64,000 bases of DNA from contig JAKFVC010000092.1 in NCBI GenBank assembly GCA_021732415.1, forward strand, positions 52,937-116,936, read 5' to 3'. The stretch comes from Planctomycetaceae bacterium (GTDB taxonomy: Bacteria; Planctomycetota; Planctomycetia; Planctomycetales; Planctomycetaceae). Below the pieces are notes generated by a model that was not told where the DNA came from, ran no database searches, and saw only the letters and a program-made list of their open reading frames with translations. Positions 1 through 8,306 of this stretch are shown here, in pieces; the first letter of the stretch is position 1, and each line of letters opens with the position of its first letter. The position numbers were made by a program, and so were the translations under genes.

Positions 1-184
1 GGCGGGAATAGATCACGGTCTCAAAAGAGAACCGCGCGTCATATGCCTGAACGAAGTTGCGAACCCCTTCGATCCACAGACAGCCACTCGACTGACGACC
101 GTCCCGCCTGGCCAGAGAGCGGGCTCGCGAGAGAAATTCGGAAACGGAAGGGCTCTGTGAATGCGGTGGCTCAGTGTGATTCAT
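1..184 (-). CDS. Partial gene: N-terminus of probable TrmH/SpoU-like RNA methyltransferase
   Basis: The minus strand is open from an ATG at 184 to the window edge, 61 codons with no stop. The predicted peptide contains SGCLWIEGVRNFVQAYDARF, which reads as real protein. From memory it resembles the substrate-binding N-terminal region of TrmH/SpoU-type 2'-O-methyltransferases in planctomycetes. The catalytic SPOUT knot would lie outside the window, so the function cannot be confirmed here. A GGAGG (complement of 185-189) abuts the ATG with no spacer, so an alternative start within the first 20 codons is possible. Existence of a gene is fairly secure; the family name is tentative. Confidence 0.55.
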   Translation of the reverse strand, partial: MNHTEPPHSQSPSVSEFLSRARSLARRDGRQSSGCLWIEGVRNFVQAYDARFSFETVIYSR

Positions 185-355
185 CCTCCGGGCTGGTCAA
201 AAGCCAGCGATAACAAAGCAGGGATTTTTCGATAACCGATTCGATGATACGGTCGGAGCGTTGATCGATCAAGTCGTCAAATCACCGGTGAGGGGAGCGC
301 GATGGAAGTGAAGAGGAGTTTTTAGCCACGGATTGACACGTAATATCCAGGCTGG

Positions 356-1312
356 TCACTTCTTCAAGAACTTCTGAAAACGGGCACCCGCGACTTCGGC
401 GAGGTAGAGGTTGTCGGCGGCATCGAAGGCCAGCATGTGTGGCAGATCGAATTCGCCGGGGGCGGTCCCTTTCTGGCCCCAGCGTTGGACGACTTTGCCC
501 GCCGAATCCAGACGCAGGATTTGATTGGCCCGGGCGTCGGCGACGAAGATCTGGCCGGCTTTGTTCATCGCCAGACCGTACGGGGCAAAGCCGTCCCAAT
601 GAGCTATGAGCTGGCCCTCGAAGTCGAAGATCTGGATGCGGTTGTTCTCACGATCGCCCACGAGCAGCCGCTGGTGGGAATCGACCAGGATCGAATGGGG
701 CAAATGGAACTCGCCCGGTTTCTTGCCCGGTGTTCCCCAGGCTTTGACGTAGCGTCCGGCCGCCGTGAATTGGATCACGCGACTGTTGCCGTAGCCGTCG
801 CTGACATAGACCGAATCGTCGGGGCCAAACGCCACATCGGTCGGCTGATCGAACTGATCGGTCCCGGTCCCTTTCTGCCCTGTTCCCAGGGCAAGTAACA
901 GTTTTCCGGTCGGATCAAACTTCAAAACGCGATGGCGAGCGATGTCGGTCACCCAGACGTTTTGTTGCCGATCAACTCGCAGGCCATGCGGCATGGTAAT
1001 GAGATCGTCGCCCCAACTGCGGAGGAATTTTCCGTCAGCGGTGACGCAGATGATGGGATGCTTACCGCGGTGAAACAGGTAGATCTCATCCTTAGCGTTC
1101 GTCGCGACGGCCGAACACCGGCCGAGAGGATACTCGGCCGGCAGTTGCGGAAATTTTCCTAGGGGTTCGTAGACGATGTCGTCTGCGGCGAGGATCTCAT
1201 GCGGAAGGGTGACGAGCACCGCGGCGATCAGGACTGTCGCCCAAATCACCCACGCTCTGGCGAGCGTGGCTACATATGGGTGTGACTCGCCGCTTGAAGG
1301 TGATGATCTCAT
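356..1312 (-). CDS. Secreted NHL-repeat beta-propeller protein
   Basis: The 318-residue product has a hydrophobic N-terminal segment (about residues 20-42, ending near LAADD) typical of a Sec signal, followed by about six NHL-type repeats. These carry the pattern hydrophobic-D-x-x-x-N-[IV]-[WY]-V-[TA]-D, for example NVWVTDIARHRVLKFD and SVYVSDGYGNSRVIQF. The NHL fold is a six-bladed propeller; related secreted proteins include peptidyl-alpha-hydroxyglycine lyase-like proteins, but no catalytic residues can be assigned by eye. It lies 27 nt downstream of the creatininase gene on the same strand, so co-transcription is likely. The first about 20 codons overlap a short palindrome (CCACGCTCTGGCGAGCGTGG), so the true start may be further in, for example GTG at about 1249. 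Confidence 0.85.
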   Translation of the reverse strand: MRSSPSSGESHPYVATLARAWVIWATVLIAAVLVTLPHEILAADDIVYEPLGKFPQLPAEYPLGRCSAVATNAKDEIYLFHRGKHPIICVTADGKFLRSWGDDLITMPHGLRVDRQQNVWVTDIARHRVLKFDPTGKLLLALGTGQKGTGTDQFDQPTDVAFGPDDSVYVSDGYGNSRVIQFTAAGRYVKAWGTPGKKPGEFHLPHSILVDSHQRLLVGDRENNRIQIFDFEGQLIAHWDGFAPYGLAMNKAGQIFVADARANQILRLDSAGKVVQRWGQKGTAPGEFDLPHMLAFDAADNLYLAEVAGARFQKFLKK

Positions 1313-1339
1313 GCGAGGCCTCTAGGTTGAGTCGGGGAT

Positions 1340-2098
1340 CTACGCCATGTCCCAGCTATGTCCATCCCAGGCTTCGACCTGCTCCAGGAACTTGATGACG
1401 CCCGCGGTGAACGTCTGGAAGAGGTACTCGCCCTTTTCCACCGAGGCGTGCTGCGGACTGCCGATGTGGCCGGGAATGGTGCGGTCCTTGGTGATCCAGC
1501 CGCGATAGGCCGGTTCGAAGGCGAAGCCAAACGGGACTTCTTCCAGCTTGGAAATATCCTTCACCAACTGCGGAGCAATTCGCATGATCATCGACGTTTC
1601 CCACTCGCAGGCATGCCCCATCTGCGACTGAACGAGGTCGGGCCGGCCGGCGTTGGGGCTGGCGCTGTCCCAATAGGTCGCGAACAACAGCAGCAAATCC
1701 TTGCGGCTGCGCTGCCGTTGACGGACTTCAAAAATGGCCTGCTTGCCTGGAGTGGAGTTTCCACCGTGACCATTCAGGAACACGATCCGCTTGAAGCCGT
1801 GCGTGAGGAGATTCTCGGTGAGATCGTTCAACAGATCGAGATAGACCCGCGGGCTGGCCGAGAGCGTGCCGGGAAAATCCATGTGATGGTGCGAGTTGCC
1901 CCACCACATCAGCGGGGTCGTCAGGATGCGTTTCCCCAGGCTGAGTTCCACGCGCCGCACAACTTCGCCCAGCAGCATGCTGTCCGTAAATACGGGCAGA
2001 TGCCCCCCATGTTGTTCGAGAGCCGCTACCGGGACGAGCACCGGGAGATCTCGTGACAACTTGTCGACTTCATTCCAATTCAATTCTTGCAGCAGCAT
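1340..2098 (-). CDS. Creatininase-family amidohydrolase
   Basis: The 252-residue protein matches the creatininase/creatinine amidohydrolase family in length and motifs. It has VPVAALEQHGGHLPVFTDS (metal ligands E28, H30 and D39 region), a downstream LNGHGGN and an acidic WETSM segment. Family members are cytosolic binuclear metal hydrolases of cyclic or linear amides; some act on formamidopyrimidine or mycofactocin precursors, so creatinine need not be the substrate. No creatine-degradation genes are adjacent. The gene is the first of a likely two-gene unit with the NHL protein. Confidence 0.9.
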   Translation of the reverse strand: MLLQELNWNEVDKLSRDLPVLVPVAALEQHGGHLPVFTDSMLLGEVVRRVELSLGKRILTTPLMWWGNSHHHMDFPGTLSASPRVYLDLLNDLTENLLTHGFKRIVFLNGHGGNSTPGKQAIFEVRQRQRSRKDLLLLFATYWDSASPNAGRPDLVQSQMGHACEWETSMIMRIAPQLVKDISKLEEVPFGFAFEPAYRGWITKDRTIPGHIGSPQHASVEKGEYLFQTFTAGVIKFLEQVEAWDGHSWDMA

Positions 2099-2266
2099 CG
2101 GTGTCCCATTCGTATCTGTAAGCAGTCAGCGGGAAATTCTTTCCGGCGCGGGGTGTCGGCAATCGCGACCCCAACGCATCAATGGGTGAGTATGGAATCC
2201 CCAACCGCCTCGGTCAATGGTGACGCCGCTCGCATACGTGAGATGCCACGATCCAGACAGACGCCC

Positions 2267-2629
2267 TCATGGCTGCGGTGGGACGTCTGGTGGTGCTCCA
2301 CAGTAGATGCAGACCTGATAAGTCGCACTGACCCGATGGCCGCAGTTATTGCAGAGGAACACCGGCTTCTTGATCTTGCCATCGGCCTCGCCGTCGCGGA
2401 GATCAATCTCCTGCATTTTGTCGTACATCTGCTCTTGAGTCAGATTGGTGTGCTGTTCCAGAAGTTCCCAGAGCGTTTGAGTCACCAGAGTCAGATGCTC
2501 AAACCGGGCAGACAGCACACGCAGTTGATCTTCGACTTGAAACGCCTTACGCTCGGCATTGTCAGCGGTTTTCGCGACTTCGTAGAAATTGGAATGCGAA
2601 AACACAGGATAAAAAGTCATCACAAGCAT
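2267..2629 (-). CDS. Small protein with C-terminal zinc ribbon, function unknown
   Basis: The 120-residue product has a helical, probably coiled-coil N-terminal two thirds and a C-terminal zinc ribbon, CNNCGH...CIYCGA (two CxxC knuckles 14 residues apart), then a Pro-rich tail. Such ribbons at the end of short helical proteins often mediate protein or nucleic-acid contacts, but nothing here identifies a partner. The start may be the internal Met4 at 2620. It stands alone between divergent and same-strand neighbours. I do not recognise the family. Confidence 0.7.
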   Translation of the reverse strand: MLVMTFYPVFSHSNFYEVAKTADNAERKAFQVEDQLRVLSARFEHLTLVTQTLWELLEQHTNLTQEQMYDKMQEIDLRDGEADGKIKKPVFLCNNCGHRVSATYQVCIYCGAPPDVPPQP

Positions 2630-2766
2630 CGCATTCTAATTGAGGAAATTGCGCCGGCCTAAATGTATTACTCGTCCGCTCGCAAACATGTTGGTAGCGG
2701 CACATTTCCCTGCATTTGAATATAATCACCGCGTGTACTCAATGCTGATCAACCAGGACAAACACA

Positions 2767-3279
2767 ATGACAACCACACCACTCACAGGTACCACCCAAC
2801 GTGGCGATCTATCCCCGACGCCTGATGAACTCATCACGGCCTATGAGAAAGGTGTAGACGATCTGGCAGCGGCGGTCACCGGTATGACGGCCGAGCAGTT
2901 GCTGGCACGCCCGATTGCCGGCAAATGGAGCACGCTCGAGGTCGTCTGCCACATTGCCGATTGCGAGCAGTTCTTCGCGGACCGCATCAAACGGACCATC
3001 GCCCTGGAACGCCCTCTCTTGATAGGAGCTGATAGCGATCTCTATCTCGAGTCGCTGATCTATCAGCAACGAGACCTCAAGGAAGAATTGGACCTCGTCG
3101 CGGCAACTCGACGCCAGATGGTGCGAATTCTACGTACGTTGCCCCCAACCAGTTGGCAGCGTACTGCGGTCCACAGCGAGAAAGGCCTGATGACGTTACA
3201 CCAACTGCTGCTATACCCGACGAATCATCTCAACCATCATCTGAAATTTATCGCGGAAAAGCGGGCGGCGATGAAATAA
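2767..3279 (+). CDS. DinB-like four-helix metalloprotein
   Basis: The 170-residue protein shows the DinB/YfiT pattern: a helical protein with a histidine in VCHIADCE (H62) and a C-terminal NHLNHHLKF (H154, H157/158) that together would form the three-histidine metal site. The segment PIAGKWSTLEVVCHIADCEQFF is typical of DinB_2-type members. The family includes bacillithiol- or mycothiol-dependent transferases and many uncharacterised proteins; the substrate here is unknown. Neighbours give no pathway hint. Confidence 0.85.
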   Translation: MTTTPLTGTTQRGDLSPTPDELITAYEKGVDDLAAAVTGMTAEQLLARPIAGKWSTLEVVCHIADCEQFFADRIKRTIALERPLLIGADSDLYLESLIYQQRDLKEELDLVAATRRQMVRILRTLPPTSWQRTAVHSEKGLMTLHQLLLYPTNHLNHHLKFIAEKRAAMK

Positions 3280-3429
3280 GGAGTGTTTGGCCGATGTGCC
3301 AGTCACGGAGTGACCGCGAATACAAGTTCGAAACGCAAATTTTGAAGTTGCGCTATTTGTGACGAAACAGCGACCTCGGTTGATTGAAGTCAGGTTGAAT
3401 TTCGAACCTGGAGAGTTCGCAGAGAGTAG

Positions 3430-3464
3430 CCGGTGGTTGAGGAGCGGAGCGACGACACCACCGG
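3430..3464. repeat. Short hairpin left of the IS
   Basis: CCGGTGGT (3430-3437) and ACCACCGG (3457-3464) form an 8-bp perfect stem around a 19-nt loop. The surrounding text resembles a dispersed planctomycete intergenic repeat that I recall in several genomes. Confidence 0.55.
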
Positions 3465-3483
3465 TCAAGTCGTCATCATGTTC

Positions 3484-4985
3484 GCATCCTGGAGGGACAG
3501 GGCTTCCAAGGTGAGCGATATTGCCATAAATCATTGATTTGTCGGAGAATAGGACTCACTTCTATTCTCTGGAGGCGACAAGGATGTTGCTTAACAAGTT
3601 ACTGCAGTCGTTTTTGAAAGAGCGCCCGTACTGCGTTTTGGTACGGGCCGCCTTACAACGCATGCTTTCGCCGTCACGCCTGAACCAAGTCTTTCAGGAT
3701 CATGCGATCGAACAGTACGAGCGCGAATTGCTGTTCTCGTCGCTGGTTGAACTCATGGCGCATGTCGTCACGCGGGTTGAGCCCTCGGTGCTGGCAGCCT
3801 ATCGTGCTATGAGGTCAGAGTTAGGAGTCAGTGACGAGGCGGTTTATCAGAAATTACAGCATGTTGAAACCTCTGTCTCGGAAGCGATGGTGCGGGACTC
3901 TTTTGCCGTCGCACATCCGGTCCTGCAAGAGCTCCAGGCGTGCGATCGATCGTGGGTCCGTGGCAAGCGGGTGAAGGTGTTGGACGGCAACTATTTGCAG
4001 GCGACAGAACGGCGAATTGCCGAATTGCGAAATCTGTGGGATGCACCCCTTCCCGGCCGTGCATTGGTTGTCTGGGATCAGCAAACCCGGCTGATCGAGA
4101 ACGTGTTCCTCACCGAACATGGGCTGGCCTCGGAGCGATCGTTGTTGGGCGACGTTTTAAGTCGTGTTATGAAAAGGGACCTCTGGATTGCTGATCGCAA
4201 TTTTTGCACGCTCGGATTTCTCTTCGGGCTGGCCTCTCGCTATGCGCGATTCGTCATCCGACAACATGCTCAACTCCAAGGAGTTCCTCAAGGAAAACGC
4301 CGCTTTGTCGGCTACACAGAGAAACTAGAGAAACTGTGGGAGCAGGCGGTCGTCATCACCTATCAGGGACGGTCGCTGACCATTCGTCGCATCACGGTAG
4401 AGCTGAAAGTCCCCACACGTGACGGAGATCGAGAACTTCACATTTTCACCAACCTGACCCAGAGCGAAGCGAGCGCCAAGAAGGTTGCTGAACTCTATGG
4501 CAAGCGTTGGACTATTGAGGTCGTGTTCCTGGAAATGCAAACGGCACTCTCTTGTGAAGTGAAAACACTGGGCTACCCACGAGCCGCTCTGTTTGCGTTT
4601 TGCGTGGCGTTGCTGCTCCAGAATGCCTTCTCCATGCTCCACGGCGCTCTCCGTAGCGTTCATGGTCAACAGAAAGTTGATGATGAAGTTTCCGCGGTGT
4701 TGCTGGCTCAGGAATTGCGAAAGGCGTATGACGGAATGATGGTCCAGGTTCCCGCCGTCCACTGGGAGGAAATCTCAGAGATCTCGCTCAAGCAGTATGC
4801 GAATCTGCTGAAAGGCTGGATCTCAAAGCTGGATTTGGAACGTTATCGTAAGACACCTCGCAGCACCCCCAAAGTCAAACCGAAGAGGAAAGCGCGAAGT
4901 AAAAGCGGCCGCATCTCAACTGCTGTCGCTATCGGTCGTTACAAGCCTCCATCGTGACCTTGGAAGCCCTGTCCCTCCAGGATGC
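3484..4985 (+). mobile_element. IS4-like insertion sequence with 29-bp perfect terminal inverted repeats
   Basis: The ends are perfect 29-bp inverted repeats: 3484-3512 (starting GCATCCTGGAGGGACAGG) and 4957-4985. The element is 1502 bp with one intact transposase gene whose stop codon overlaps the right repeat by one base. I see no convincing direct target duplication next to these ends (left flank ...CATGTTC, right flank AATAGTT...). The true outer boundary may therefore lie further out, or the duplication has decayed. Confidence 0.85.
3584..4957 (+). CDS. IS4-family DDE transposase
   Basis: The product has the RNase-H-like transposase layout: first Asp in VKVLDGNYL, second Asp in LWIADRNFCTLG and Glu in YGKRWTIEVVFLEMQ. 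The last fits the IS4 Y-(2)-R-(3)-E-(6)-K signature with Gln in the final position. The tail is Lys/Arg-rich. I chose ATG 3584 (457 codons) because GGAGG lies at 3571-3575, 8 nt upstream; an in-frame TTG at 3539 has no such site. No frameshift or internal stop is seen, so it may be active. The second strand domain is interrupted by a beta-strand insertion as in IS4 enzymes. Confidence 0.9.
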   Translation: MLLNKLLQSFLKERPYCVLVRAALQRMLSPSRLNQVFQDHAIEQYERELLFSSLVELMAHVVTRVEPSVLAAYRAMRSELGVSDEAVYQKLQHVETSVSEAMVRDSFAVAHPVLQELQACDRSWVRGKRVKVLDGNYLQATERRIAELRNLWDAPLPGRALVVWDQQTRLIENVFLTEHGLASERSLLGDVLSRVMKRDLWIADRNFCTLGFLFGLASRYARFVIRQHAQLQGVPQGKRRFVGYTEKLEKLWEQAVVITYQGRSLTIRRITVELKVPTRDGDRELHIFTNLTQSEASAKKVAELYGKRWTIEVVFLEMQTALSCEVKTLGYPRAALFAFCVALLLQNAFSMLHGALRSVHGQQKVDDEVSAVLLAQELRKAYDGMMVQVPAVHWEEISEISLKQYANLLKGWISKLDLERYRKTPRSTPKVKPKRKARSKSGRISTAVAIGRYKPPS

Positions 4986-5296
4986 AATAGTTCATCCAAC
5001 TGGCACTGTAACGGAATCAATTGAGCAACTTCAAAACTTGCTTTTTGAACTTGTATTCATTAAATACGCCCTGGCGCCGTGGGGAAATGTCGAACTCAAT
5101 CGTCGTTTACCCATCTCCGTGGATCCTTAACCGAATCCTCACGTTATCCACTTCATTTTCTGCCATAACTCGTCGCGAGAACTCTTAGTGACAAAACAAG
5201 CAGGTCATCGAGTCTCGCCGTCAGACAGGAACTTCCAGCCTGTCTGCCAGCTCTAAATAGAACACACTGGACGCCTTACCCCCGCACAGGAATTTC

Positions 5297-5947
5297 ATGG
5301 GCTACCAACATATGTTTTACGGGCTGGACCTGGATCGCCTCAATGCGGTTTACGGATCTGGCGATGAAAAATTGCTGGCCGAGGTTCTCCAGGCCCACCG
5401 CGAAGATCTAGAGGGCAATGACGGGTTCTTCGAAGATGAGATCGAATCTGGCGACTGCCTCAATTCCGAGACGGCACTCCGTAACATTTTTGCCGGCAAG
5501 ATGGAGGCGTCTGGAAAAGACACTCCCTATGGAGTTGCCGCCGTCTATGGATATGTCTTCAAGATTTTGTGTGAGCACGTGGGGACTTCCATCGGCGATG
5601 ACGTGGCGGCCGTTCGCGACCATCCGTATCAATCGAAACTTGTCGCATCGGGACCACCGATTCCGATCCCCTACGACCGGCAGGGCGCTCCCCAAATCGG
5701 CTACCTCACCTTGCAGGAAATCCCCGACGAAATCAAGCGAATTGATGCCGCTCCGAAGAGGGCCATACGGACCTTTCAGTCTGTCATCGTGTGGCCACTG
5801 CTGGGGTGGATGATTTCGTTCTTGATGAAGGGTTTTAGGTTCCGGCAGATGGATGATGCAGCCACCGTGAGAGATATGAATGCCTATCGCAACACCTTGC
5901 AGGAGGCGCTCGACAAACGTCTGGCCGTGGTCTCATTCAGACATTAA
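5297..5947 (+). CDS. Conserved-looking hypothetical protein, cytosolic
   Basis: The 216-residue protein starts MGYQHMFYGLDLDRLNAVYGSGD and has no signal peptide. One hydrophobic stretch near residues 160-175 (VIVWPLLGWMISFLM) could be buried or membrane-associated. From memory the N-terminus resembles a small family of bacterial hypotheticals (DUF7691-like), but I cannot confirm this. AGGAA precedes the ATG at a usable distance. It lies just downstream of the IS region, with no operon partner. Confidence 0.65.
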   Translation: MGYQHMFYGLDLDRLNAVYGSGDEKLLAEVLQAHREDLEGNDGFFEDEIESGDCLNSETALRNIFAGKMEASGKDTPYGVAAVYGYVFKILCEHVGTSIGDDVAAVRDHPYQSKLVASGPPIPIPYDRQGAPQIGYLTLQEIPDEIKRIDAAPKRAIRTFQSVIVWPLLGWMISFLMKGFRFRQMDDAATVRDMNAYRNTLQEALDKRLAVVSFRH

Positions 5948-6246
5948 AGCCTGTGGATGCACGAGGCCAACAAGCATCGTCTGGAATCTCTCACAGACAT
6001 ACCGACTGACACGCCGCTCCTGGCAGATCAGCAATCATTTTGAGTGCCGAACGAGCAACCAGAATCCATCAAAAAAGCCGCCCCAGACGCTCTGTTTATC
6101 GGGAGGGATGAGCAAAACCGATCTCACAGAGCGTCTAGTGCGGGTCTCTGGTCACGAGAGGCCAGTCGCGGATCACAGAGGGATGAGCAACGCCAATTCA
6201 GGCAAGCTCTTGCGACACCAGTCTCGTGGGCGTCACTGGTCGACGG
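5948..6246. other. Gene-free stretch
   Basis: About 300 bp between two convergent genes. Short repeated words occur (GAGGGATGAGCAA at about 6100 and 6180), but I see no convincing gene, RNA or terminator. Confidence 0.5.
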
Positions 6247-6549
6247 TTACCACCAACCAAAGTTTAACCGTCCAACGTTCACGCCAACACCAGGATTCAC
6301 ATAGACGTTCGGGCCATAATAGCCTTGGCCATAGTAGCCATTATAGTATCCGTTGTTGTAGTACCCGTTGTAGTACGGGCGGTAATAGCCTCCATAGTAG
6401 TTGTTGTAGTACGGGCGGTAGGTGTTGTCATACCAGCCCCAGTGATTGTTCCAGTAGGGATGACGTTGAGCATTGGCCGTTGCCGGGCCGCTTAGCATCA
6501 CCACGGTCAAGGCCGATGCGACGAACAGCGCTTTCATCAACGATTTCAT
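6247..6549 (-). CDS. Small secreted Tyr/Asn/Gly-rich protein
   Basis: The 100-residue product has a clear Sec signal (MKSLMKALFVASALTVVMLSG, cleavage after ANA). A low-complexity domain follows, dominated by YYNGYY/YYGGYYRPYY repeats and aromatic residues, ending in VNVGRLNFGWW. This composition suggests a surface, matrix or adhesive polypeptide, but no enzymatic motif exists. It starts 35 nt after the PDZ protein on the same strand and is probably co-transcribed. The tandem repeat makes it prone to length change. Confidence 0.75.
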   Translation of the reverse strand: MKSLMKALFVASALTVVMLSGPATANAQRHPYWNNHWGWYDNTYRPYYNNYYGGYYRPYYNGYYNNGYYNGYYGQGYYGPNVYVNPGVGVNVGRLNFGWW

Positions 6550-6584
6550 GGAAATATCCTCTCAAATTCTGTGTGCGAAATGGT

Positions 6585-7640
6585 TTACTTCTTCTCGAGC
6601 AGAGCCCGCAGTTGTTTGATTTCTTCACGCAATTGACGGATTTCGTCTTCGATACGCTCGTGTTGTTCGAAGTTCCGGCGTTCGCTTTCCAACTGCATGG
6701 CATGCGGCGGAACACCGTTGAACTGATTGTCTTCTTGATCTTGTCCTTGGGCCTGCTGACCTTGTCCCTGAGGCTGCTGATCTTGTCCCTGGCCCCGGTA
6801 GCTGCTTTGATAACGCGCGTTCTGCGGGCCACCCTGGAAGTTCTGCTGGAAGTCACGGCGACTGCCAATCGTGACCGGAATCTTCATTTCTTCCTTGCCG
6901 CGTTCAATGACGAAATTCACTTGAGCTTGCGGCTGGAATTCACGAATCAACATCACGGCATCGGCTGATCCGGCGATCTGTTGATCATTGATCTGCTTGA
7001 TCACGTCACCGAGATGCAGGCCAGAGCGCGCCGCCGGGCCACTCGGGTAAATCTGGGCAATTCGGGCCCCTGGGGTATTAGGATCACCCTCATCGAGGAA
7101 GACACCCAGCCAGCCGCTGTTCGTACCATGCTGCGGAATCACGGCCTGAATCGTATATTGCTTGCCACCACGCTCGATGATGACCGGAACCGTACGGCCC
7201 GACTGAGCCCACAAATAGGCTTCGAACTGCCGGGAATTGTTGAAATTCCGGCCATCCGCACTAATAATGCGGTCGTCTTGTTTCAGGCCAGCATGTCCCA
7301 GCATCCCGTTCTGATCGACGGATGCAGCGCTGATACCCTGATCGCCCTTCGCCTCGAACTGAGCTCCCAACGCGGCTGCTCGCTGATTCTCAGCGGGCGT
7401 CTTTTCGTCGGAATTCCGGTCGGCATTCTTGTCGGCCGCAGACTTATCCGCCGAGTTCTTCGACGCATCTTTCGCAGCAGCCCCAGTCTTCTGATTTTGG
7501 TTCTGATTCTGCGTCGCATTATTCTTGTTCTGAGCCGGTTTCTCATCCTGATCCTGAGCGAACGCGATTCCCAATGCTGCTGTTGAAGCAACTCCCACCG
7601 CAAACAGTGATGCCGGAACAAACGAACGTATCCATTTCAT
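6585..7640 (-). CDS. Secreted protein with two PDZ domains and C-terminal coiled coil
   Basis: The 351-residue product has a signal peptide (about 1-28, ending AFAQ) and a Lys/Asn/Gln/Ala-rich low-complexity linker (30-88). Two PDZ domains follow at about 90-165 (GHAGLKQDDRIISADG) and 172-258 (PAARSGLHLGDVIKQINDQ). A Gln-rich linker leads to a charged heptad-like C-terminus (EDEIRQLREEIKQLRALLEKK). No protease catalytic triad is present, so this is a PDZ adaptor rather than a DegP/HtrA protease. Planctomycetes carry many such PDZ-only proteins. It precedes the Tyr-rich protein in the same unit. Confidence 0.85.
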   Translation of the reverse strand: MKWIRSFVPASLFAVGVASTAALGIAFAQDQDEKPAQNKNNATQNQNQNQKTGAAAKDASKNSADKSAADKNADRNSDEKTPAENQRAAALGAQFEAKGDQGISAASVDQNGMLGHAGLKQDDRIISADGRNFNNSRQFEAYLWAQSGRTVPVIIERGGKQYTIQAVIPQHGTNSGWLGVFLDEGDPNTPGARIAQIYPSGPAARSGLHLGDVIKQINDQQIAGSADAVMLIREFQPQAQVNFVIERGKEEMKIPVTIGSRRDFQQNFQGGPQNARYQSSYRGQGQDQQPQGQGQQAQGQDQEDNQFNGVPPHAMQLESERRNFEQHERIEDEIRQLREEIKQLRALLEKK

Positions 7641-7989
7641 GTGATTACTCCGTCAATGAGCCTTGGCACGAGAGCCAGCGCAAACTCTCGAGATTCTGCC
7701 CCTTCGACCGGCGATTAGAATCACCACCCCAAAGCCGAAGGTAGATGCTCTAACACATGGCAGATTTTGTGCCGATTTGTGTTGAGAATTGGCCCCCAGA
7801 AGGGGGACGCGAATCTCAAGTTCCGCTCAAATAAGCGGTTGCAAATCTCAGCGATCACCGCCGAGGAAGAGGCGGCATTCTCACCCCTCCGGGCAAGGCC
7901 ATAGCGAATTTGAGGTAGCAGAATTCGTGAGAATTGTGACGCGGGCCAGTATTGTCGCGATGCTCAAAGGACTTACAAATTCACTGACC
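7641..7989. other. Gene-free upstream region
   Basis: This stretch upstream of the PDZ gene should contain its promoter, but I cannot place a convincing -10/-35 pair. No RNA gene is seen. Confidence 0.4.
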
Positions 7990-8145
7990 CTAACGGATTG
8001 CGGGTGTTCATAGAAAACGCAGGAAAAGCGTGGGTGCGATATGACTGTTGGTGACTTGCCGTCGGCCTAAATCCCACTTTTTGATCACTTTGCCGTCGGG
8101 CCGACGAAAACTCGCACCTGCAACCCGTTCGAGTCAGCAAATTCA
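7990..8145. repeat. Dispersed repeat, uninterrupted copy
   Basis: About 155 bp that recurs at 31234-31479. Shared words include TAGAAAACGC, ATATGACTG, TTTGATCACTT and GGGCCGACGAA. Here the centre is continuous (GGCCTAAATCCCAC), whereas the other copy carries a hairpin insertion at that point. It has no coding potential. Confidence 0.7.
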
Positions 8146-8306
8146 AATGGCAATCGGCGGAACTCTGACGAGATTCCGCTACGGCGTTACCCTCCGGGGT
8201 GATGACCGGCTCCCTCCGATCTGTACATGAATATGCAAGACGAAGAGCGATAGGTGCGCATACAGTTTTCAGGAATTGGATTCGTGTCATTAGTGTGATT
8301 CGTAGT

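Larger units (their letters stand above)
3318..5058. repeat. Outer 34-bp imperfect inverted repeat enclosing the IS element
   Basis: The left arm is 3318-3351 and the right arm 5025-5058; 31 of 34 bases pair (mismatches at arm positions 13, 17 and 22). Both arms contain GAATACAAGTTC near their outer end. The arms lie 132 bp and 39 bp outside the inner IS ends, so they are not the same terminal repeat. They may be an older palindrome that the IS entered, or ends of a larger element. The 4986-5296 stretch otherwise holds nothing I can identify. Confidence 0.75.

Noticed and set aside
3472..4997. Target-site duplication of the IS4-like element
   Set aside because: TTCGCATCC on the left and TTCATCC on the right look alike but do not lie at corresponding positions outside the repeats.
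5880..6968. 362-codon plus-strand frame across the Tyr-rich and PDZ genes
   Set aside because: It overlaps two convincing minus-strand secreted proteins with signal peptides and is rich in Ser/Arg/Leu runs typical of a shadow.
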